From positions 1-56,137 of the forward strand of contig CABUPE010000013.1 in the NCBI GenBank assembly GCA_902493515.1: a stretch of 56,137 nucleotides of DNA, given 5' to 3'. This document shows positions 50,693 through 56,137 of the stretch, piece by piece. How positions within the stretch are numbered: position 1 is the first letter of the stretch; each line of letters starts with the position of its first letter. The notes under the pieces were generated by a model, which made no database searches, was not told where the DNA came from, and saw only the letters and a list, made by a program, of their open reading frames with translations. Position numbers and translations under genes: made by a program. Origin of the DNA: an uncultured Collinsella sp. (GTDB lineage: Bacteria > Actinomycetota > Coriobacteriia > Coriobacteriales > Coriobacteriaceae).

Positions 50693-51550
50693 TTACTCCT
50701 CGTCGTCCTCGCCATCGTCCTCATCCTCAAGATGATCGAGCAGGTAGCGAAGACCCTCGCTGACCTCGTTAACGGGCACCTTGGCAACGTAGCGTGCATC
50801 GACGGCGGGCCTCATGATAACACCCTCGCCCGAAGGCACGCGCATGCTCTCGAGCTCATCCTCATCAGTGCAGGCGATATCACCGGCAGTCATACGCTGT
50901 CCGGTCAACAGGAAGGTCAGACGGCAGGCGGCATCGATGGAAATCGAGGCGATGCGATCGAGATAGCGCGATACCATGATGGCGCGGCGCAGGTCGTCAT
51001 AGTTGCTGTCGTCGTCCATAAAATCGCCCGTGTCCATGCGGTTAAAGGTGCGGAAGAACTTCTCGTAGGCGGCGTGCACTGGCTCGTCCTCGACGGCCAA
51101 GTTGCAGATGATGGACATGTCGTTGGTGACGAGCGCAGAAAGCGAAGAGCCCAGCACCTGGTAGACGGCCTCAGCCTCGGCCTCGACCGTGCCGACAAGC
51201 TCCTTGGGCAGCGAGATGTCGGCCTTGATCATATGACGCGTGGCACGGCAGATCTGACGGACCTTATCGGTCATGCGTTGCAGGTTAAAGTCGACGTAGA
51301 TGATCGTCTGAAGCAGGCGGAAGTCGGAGGCGACCGGTGACTGCGTGGCAATCAGGTTGTAGCAGACGGCCTCCAGGTTGGCGCAGCGTGCGTCAATCGA
51401 AAGCGTGCGCTTCTTGGTCTTGGTGGCGAGCTTGCGGTCGTCGGTCACATAGGCCTTAACGGCATCGTGGAGGGCCAGATCGACGGCCTCGTAGATGCTC
51501 AGCATCTCGTGACGGGCCTCGATGAGCTGACGGGAAAACAGTTTGCGCAT
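50693..51550 (-). CDS. phoU: PhoU-family phosphate signalling protein with C-terminal extension
   Basis: A 285-residue protein. Residues 1-220 are two PhoU-like helical bundles (AVDLALHDAVKAYVTDD, ATQSPVASDFRLLQTI, DFNLQRMTDKVRQICR, and a second bundle with IMVSRYLDRIASISIDAACRLTFLLTG). A further 65 residues, absent from typical 215-240-residue PhoU proteins, end in an acidic EDEDDGEDDEE. It sits 92 bp after pstB and couples Pst transport to the phosphate sensor kinase. RBS is weak. Confidence 0.9.
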   Translation of the reverse strand: MRKLFSRQLIEARHEMLSIYEAVDLALHDAVKAYVTDDRKLATKTKKRTLSIDARCANLEAVCYNLIATQSPVASDFRLLQTIIYVDFNLQRMTDKVRQICRATRHMIKADISLPKELVGTVEAEAEAVYQVLGSSLSALVTNDMSIICNLAVEDEPVHAAYEKFFRTFNRMDTGDFMDDDSNYDDLRRAIMVSRYLDRIASISIDAACRLTFLLTGQRMTAGDIACTDEDELESMRVPSGEGVIMRPAVDARYVAKVPVNEVSEGLRYLLDHLEDEDDGEDDEE

Positions 51551-51642
51551 GGTTCACTCCAATCAGTTGGGTGCGGTCATGCCGCCCGCACAGTGAATAC
51601 GCACCGGACCAGGTCCGATCGGATTGGGACTAGTCGCACCGA

Positions 51643-52446
<804 letters not shown>

Positions 52447-52458
52447 GCGACTCCTTAA

Positions 52459-53364
52459 CTAGCGACGCCTGCGCGACAGGAAGCGCGCAAACAGGTTGAA
52501 GGCCAGAATGATCACCATCAGCAAGAGCGCGGTGCCGTAGGCTGCGTTCATGTTGATGCCGTCGTTGGCAAGCAGATACAGATGGACCGTCATGGGGCGG
52601 CCGGAATCGAGCGGCGAGATAGGTAGATTGATGGCCTGGCCCATGGTGTAGAGCACCACCGCGGTCTCGCCGATGGCACGGCCGATGGCGAGGACGATGC
52701 CCGTGGCAATACGGCCAAAGGCAGAAGGAAGCACGATCTTGGAGACAACCTGCCACTTGGTGGCGCCCAGGCCGTACGCGCCCCAACGGATATAGCGCGG
52801 AACGGCGCGAATGGCCTCTTCGGTGGTGCGCATGACGATGGGGAGCATCAAGAGCGCGAGTGCCAGAGCGGCAGAGACCATCGAAAGGCCCAGGCCCATA
52901 GCCTCGACAAACAAGGCGTAGCCAAACAGGCCCATAACGATGGAGGGCACCGAGGCCAAAGCGTCAGCAGCGTAGCGAATGAGCTCGACGACCTTGCCCT
53001 GCTTGGCGTACTCGGCCAGATAGACGGCTGCCAGCACAGCGATCGGCGTGCAGATAAGCATGGCGAGCGCCGTCACGTAGACGGTCGAGACGATCGTGGG
53101 CCAAATTCCGCCCTCGGCGTTGACGCCCTGGGGCCAACCGAAGATAAAGTCGAGCGAGATGTGTGGCAGGCCGTTGATGACCACGTAGGCGATGATAGCG
53201 ACCAGCACCAGCGTGGTGATGTAGGCAGCGGCACGAAACACGCCAAGCATGATCTTGTTGGACAGGTCCTTGTTGATGCGGCCCTTCTTGCCGTGGGAAA
53301 GGGCACGCTTGATGCGCTCGCGCGACGAGGTCGTATCGACCGTCGTGTCAACGGAATCGGACAT
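52459..53364 (-). CDS. pstA: Phosphate ABC transporter permease PstA
   Basis: A 301-residue membrane protein with about six helices. GLPHISLDFIFGWPQG is typical of PstA; the EAA loop is AVPRYIRWGAYGLGATKWQVV, and VLAIGRAIGETAVVLYT follows. A basic, cytoplasmic N-terminus of about 35 residues precedes the first helix. Starts 3 bp after pstC. Confidence 0.94.
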   Translation of the reverse strand: MSDSVDTTVDTTSSRERIKRALSHGKKGRINKDLSNKIMLGVFRAAAYITTLVLVAIIAYVVINGLPHISLDFIFGWPQGVNAEGGIWPTIVSTVYVTALAMLICTPIAVLAAVYLAEYAKQGKVVELIRYAADALASVPSIVMGLFGYALFVEAMGLGLSMVSAALALALLMLPIVMRTTEEAIRAVPRYIRWGAYGLGATKWQVVSKIVLPSAFGRIATGIVLAIGRAIGETAVVLYTMGQAINLPISPLDSGRPMTVHLYLLANDGINMNAAYGTALLLMVIILAFNLFARFLSRRRR

Positions 53365-53367
53365 AGC

Positions 53368-54294
53368 CTACCCCCTCTTCTTCTTGGAAATCAGACGGAC
53401 GATGCCCACCAGCGTGGCGGAGATGATAAACAGGACCACACCCATGCCGAACAGCGCCGAGCGGTGCAGACCCGAGGAATAGCTCATGTCGAGCGCAATC
53501 TGGCTCGTGAGCGTCGGGATGGGGCTCGCAATGCTGTCGGGAATAACCGGGGCGTTACCTACGACCATGAGCACGGCCATGGTCTCGCCGATGGCACGGC
53601 CCATACCCAGCACGATGGCATCAACGATACCCAGCTTCGCGGCAGGTAGCACGACCTTATAGATGGTCTGCCACTTGGTGGCGCCCATGGCATACGATGC
53701 CTCGCGAATGCCCATGGGAATGGAATTGAGAGCATCGATGGTGAGCGTGGTGATGGTAGGGACGATCATGATGGCGAGCACAAACCACGCCGTCAGCGCA
53801 CCAAAACCAAGGCCGCCGGTCAGTTGTGCGATAAACGGGCGGATGATGATCATGCCAAAGAAGCCGTAGATGATGGAGGGTATGCCCGCCAGCAGGTCAA
53901 CGGCGGGGCTGATGAGCTTGCGCACGCGCTTGCTGGCAATCTCGACCAGGTAAACGGCCGTACCCACGCCCAGCGGCACGCCCATGGCGAGCGCACCGAC
54001 GGTCACCAGACCCGAGCCGGCAAGCAGCGACAAGATGCCGTAGTGGCCCTCGGAAGGTGCCCACGTAAAGCTAAAGAAGTCCGCCAGACCGATGTCAGTA
54101 AAGACGGGCAGCGCCGAGTACGTGGTAAAGACAAAAATCAGGATGACGGTAACGACCGCCAAGAACGCGCAGGCAAAGAAGATCCACTGCAGCGCCTTCT
54201 CCTTGATATAGGTACTGCGCGATACGAGCGCCAGCTCGCGCTTCTTGGGCGTCTGAACATTCTGCTCAGTCTGGGAGTTTTCCTGTGCTTCCAT
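53368..54294 (-). CDS. pstC: Phosphate ABC transporter permease PstC
   Basis: A 308-residue membrane protein pairing with PstA. FFSFTWAPSEGHYGILSLLAG, the EAA loop GIREASYAMGATKWQTIYKVV and LGMGRAIGETMAVLMVVGN are PstC features. ATG at 54294 follows GGGGAG by 8 nt and the pstS stop by one base; a GTG three codons earlier touches the RBS. Confidence 0.94.
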   Translation of the reverse strand: MEAQENSQTEQNVQTPKKRELALVSRSTYIKEKALQWIFFACAFLAVVTVILIFVFTTYSALPVFTDIGLADFFSFTWAPSEGHYGILSLLAGSGLVTVGALAMGVPLGVGTAVYLVEIASKRVRKLISPAVDLLAGIPSIIYGFFGMIIIRPFIAQLTGGLGFGALTAWFVLAIMIVPTITTLTIDALNSIPMGIREASYAMGATKWQTIYKVVLPAAKLGIVDAIVLGMGRAIGETMAVLMVVGNAPVIPDSIASPIPTLTSQIALDMSYSSGLHRSALFGMGVVLFIISATLVGIVRLISKKKRG

Positions 54295-54295
54295 G

Positions 54296-55132
54296 CTACT
54301 CACTCCCCTTCTCGTCGTTGGTGACGGGAATAAAGCCCGCCTCGCGAATCTGCTTGTCCATCTTTTCGGACGTCACATAGTCGATGTAATCCTGCGCCTG
54401 CTGCGAAGGCGCACCCTTCACAAAGAAGTAAAGGTCGCGCGAGATGGGATAGCCGCCACTCGCGACCGTCTTCTCGGACGCCTCAACATGATTGACCGAG
54501 ACGGCCTTGACCGAGGTATTGGCGTTGAGGCTATCGACGAAGCCCAGTGAAATGTAGCCGATGGCCCCACGCGAACGAGATACCACGTCGCGCACCTGGC
54601 CCGTACCCGAAAGAACAGCCGAGCGGCGATCAAACGGCGTGCCATCCATCACGATGGTACGGAAGGCCTCGCGCGTACCGGACGCCTCGTCTCGGTTGAT
54701 GACCTGAATCCTCAGGTCCTCGCCACCGACCTCTTTCCAATTGGTAATCTTGCCGGCGTAGATATCGCGGAGCTGCTCGGTCGAGAGGTTATCGACGGGG
54801 TTGTCATCGTTCACGATGACCGCAATACCGTCGTGGGCAATGACGATGGGAGTCAGGCCCAGATCCTGTTCGTCGGCATTGAGCCCACGGGAGGAGCTGG
54901 CGATATCGGCCGTGCCGGCGCTGACGGCCTCGATCCCAGCGGAAGAACCCAAACCGGAAACGAGCACGTCGATGCCGGTCTCCTCCTTAAAGCCCTCGGC
55001 CGCAATCTCGGCGATAGGAAGGCAGGTCGTGGAGCCGGCCACGGTAATGGAAGAGGTAGAAGATCCCGAAGAACAGGCGCACAGCGTAAGCGTAAGCACA
55101 GCGGCGCTCAGGACCGATACGATCTTTCTCAT
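54296..55132 (-). CDS. pstS: Phosphate-binding lipoprotein PstS
   Basis: The extracellular phosphate-binding subunit of the high-affinity importer, 278 residues. The signal MRKIVSVLSAAVLTLTLCAC has a lipobox LCAC with Cys20. Phosphate-contact segments are VAGSTTCLPIAE, GLGSSAGIEAVSAGTADIASSSR and NRDEASGTREAF. Its ATG overlaps the TGA of the pgeF gene (ATGA), so translation is coupled. Confidence 0.95.
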   Translation of the reverse strand: MRKIVSVLSAAVLTLTLCACSSGSSTSSITVAGSTTCLPIAEIAAEGFKEETGIDVLVSGLGSSAGIEAVSAGTADIASSSRGLNADEQDLGLTPIVIAHDGIAVIVNDDNPVDNLSTEQLRDIYAGKITNWKEVGGEDLRIQVINRDEASGTREAFRTIVMDGTPFDRRSAVLSGTGQVRDVVSRSRGAIGYISLGFVDSLNANTSVKAVSVNHVEASEKTVASGGYPISRDLYFFVKGAPSQQAQDYIDYVTSEKMDKQIREAGFIPVTNDEKGSE

Positions 55133-55929
55133 AGCATCACGCCGATCGCAGCATGGCGCCCACAGGTGCCGTCCTCGTTACGGTAGGAATAAAAGCGGTC
55201 GTTCTGACGCACGGTCGAAAGCTGGGTATCCACGATATTATCCGCGTCGACACCGACATCTACCAGCGCCTCGCGAATGGCAGCGGAAAGATCGAGCATG
55301 CGAGAGGTATTCGCATCGATGCAAGAGAACTCGGCGGCAAAGCGATCCATGAGTTCCTGGGATACCTCATATTCGTCACCCAAGATATGGGGGCCGATAT
55401 AGGCGGAAACGTCGCTCGCATCGCAACCGGCAGCATCGCAAAGCGCCTGGCACGCCTTGGCGGAAATACGTGCAATCGTGCCCTTCCAACCGGAGTGCAC
55501 CACGGCAAATCCGCCGGGGGCCACCAGCACCACGGGAACGCAGTCGGCAAAACAGAGCAGCACTGGCACGTTATGCGCCGTGCAGACGATGGCATCACAG
55601 CCCTCGGCAATCTGCTCGCGAACGTCCTCAAGGTCATCGGCGCCGTTCGAGGTCACCGCAACGATATGATCACCATGGACCTGATTGGGAACGAGCAGGT
55701 TGTGCTCGCACTCGGCGGCACCCATAGCCTCGAGCGCACGACGACGATTTTCTTGAACAGCAAAGGGGTCATCGCCAACATGCGAGCCCAAGTTGAGTGA
55801 GGAGTACGCATCTTCGGAAACGCCACCGGCACGCTCGGTGAAGGCAAAGCGAACATCGGATGTCGCGCCCTCCACCAACGTAACTCCATCATGGTCGACA
55901 CGCGAAACTTTGTCCGCACGTGCTGCCAT
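55129..55929 (-). CDS. pgeF: PgeF/YfiH family (polyphenol oxidase / purine nucleosidase-like)
   Basis: A 266-residue protein of the YfiH/LACC1 superfamily; members edit peptidoglycan precursors in E. coli or cleave purine nucleosides. The Zn-binding residues are seen in NQVHGDHIVAV, LLCFADCVPVVL and VVHSGWKGTIARISAKA (His-Cys-His triad). SLNLGSHVGDD and AYIGPHILGDEYEV are family blocks. ATG at 55929 has AGGAGG upstream. It is the first gene of an operon continuing into pstS; usually it neighbours ftsZ or sepF genes, which lie nearby here after the pst genes. Confidence 0.9.
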   Translation of the reverse strand: MAARADKVSRVDHDGVTLVEGATSDVRFAFTERAGGVSEDAYSSLNLGSHVGDDPFAVQENRRRALEAMGAAECEHNLLVPNQVHGDHIVAVTSNGADDLEDVREQIAEGCDAIVCTAHNVPVLLCFADCVPVVLVAPGGFAVVHSGWKGTIARISAKACQALCDAAGCDASDVSAYIGPHILGDEYEVSQELMDRFAAEFSCIDANTSRMLDLSAAIREALVDVGVDADNIVDTQLSTVRQNDRFYSYRNEDGTCGRHAAIGVML

Positions 55930-55989
55930 ACTAAAGCCTCCTAATAACACAAGTACCGCGGCATCGCCGCTACAGCCCGCGTTTATACG

Positions 55990-56051
55990 GCTGTCATACT
56001 TCTCTAAAAGGATACCTGCTGCGCTGGAGGCAATCGTAAAGGGAACGTAAA
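55990..56051 (-). promoter_or_regulatory. Candidate promoter and PhoP-type direct repeat of the pgeF-pst operon
   Basis: On the minus strand TTTACG-TTCCC-TTTACG (56035-56051) is a direct repeat with 5-bp spacing, like the TT[A/T]ACA repeats bound by PhoP in Gram-positive bacteria. About 35 bp further on, CTTTTA-17-TATAAA may be the -35 and -10. This fits phosphate-limitation control. Confidence 0.45.
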
Positions 56052-56082
56052 GAGATTGGAGGTTCTAGTTTACAAAGTCGAA

Positions 56083-56106
56083 ATCAGAACCACCCTTAAA
56101 AAGGGT
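56083..56106. repeat. Hairpin near window end
   Basis: AACCACCCTT and AAGGGTGG(TTT) pair around AAA. No gene is seen after 55950; the hairpin may end a transcript from outside the window. Confidence 0.4.
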
Positions 56107-56137
56107 GGTTTGCTCTTAGGGTATAACCCACGGGCCC

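Overview
The window looks like a chromosomal segment of a Collinsella-type member of the Coriobacteriia: a strictly anaerobic, high-GC, Gram-positive gut actinobacterium. This rests on high GC, strongly GC-ending codons, a yggS-sepF-yggT-divIVA division cluster, a 388-residue four-domain S1 protein, oxygen-sensitive enzyme families (double-cubane-cluster reductases, their activase, iron-sulfur cysteine desulfidase, short-form ThiC), a selenocysteine-dependent selD, and many short intergenic palindromes. The assignment comes from gene content and style, not from a database match. No phage, integrase, transposase or CRISPR array is seen; nearly everything looks like core genome.

Region 1 (1-14.2 kb, all minus strand) is a selenium/molybdenum block. 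Reading with transcription it holds moeA-moaB, the molybdate transporter modA-modB-modC, two double-cubane-cluster (YjiM-like) reductases with their YjiL-like activase, then selD-yedF-DUF3343-cysteine desulfurase, brnQ and a truncated tRNA-Pro. The selD reading frame begins upstream of the first uninterrupted ATG and is read through a UGA at codon 17, so SelD is itself a selenoprotein. The block supplies selenophosphate, mobilised Se/S and molybdenum cofactor beside reductases that need ATP-driven activation.

Region 2 (14.4-28.2 kb) holds a ClC-family transporter, a lipid kinase, a release-factor-like rescue protein, xpt, an MFS exporter, metY, a C_GCAxxG protein, a YigZ protein, RNase P RNA, rpsA, a HAD phosphatase, the cysteine desulfidase cyuA, rpiB and ndk.

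Region 3 (28.6-45 kb) has argH and argG, with an unlisted small gene between them and an Arg-codon-rich leader peptide plus terminator upstream of argG, then a HAD phosphatase, polA, an M18 aminopeptidase, yaaA, a membrane-anchored protein, a TPP riboswitch with thiC and thiD, an SGNH hydrolase, a PARG-like macrodomain protein lacking the usual QEE motif, and a Bax-inhibitor-1 protein.

Region 4 (45-56 kb) is phosphate and division: pit-DUF47 (low affinity), a nitroreductase, divIVA-yggT-sepF-yggS, and the pgeF-pstSCAB-phoU operon with a PhoP-like direct repeat upstream.

Between genes the window carries several families of palindromes. The most striking is a roughly 100-bp element present four times, with covarying stems and a conserved internal loop. 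Others are three copies of a GTTGCGGTG inverted repeat, a 33-bp perfect inverted repeat and a 107-bp hairpin.
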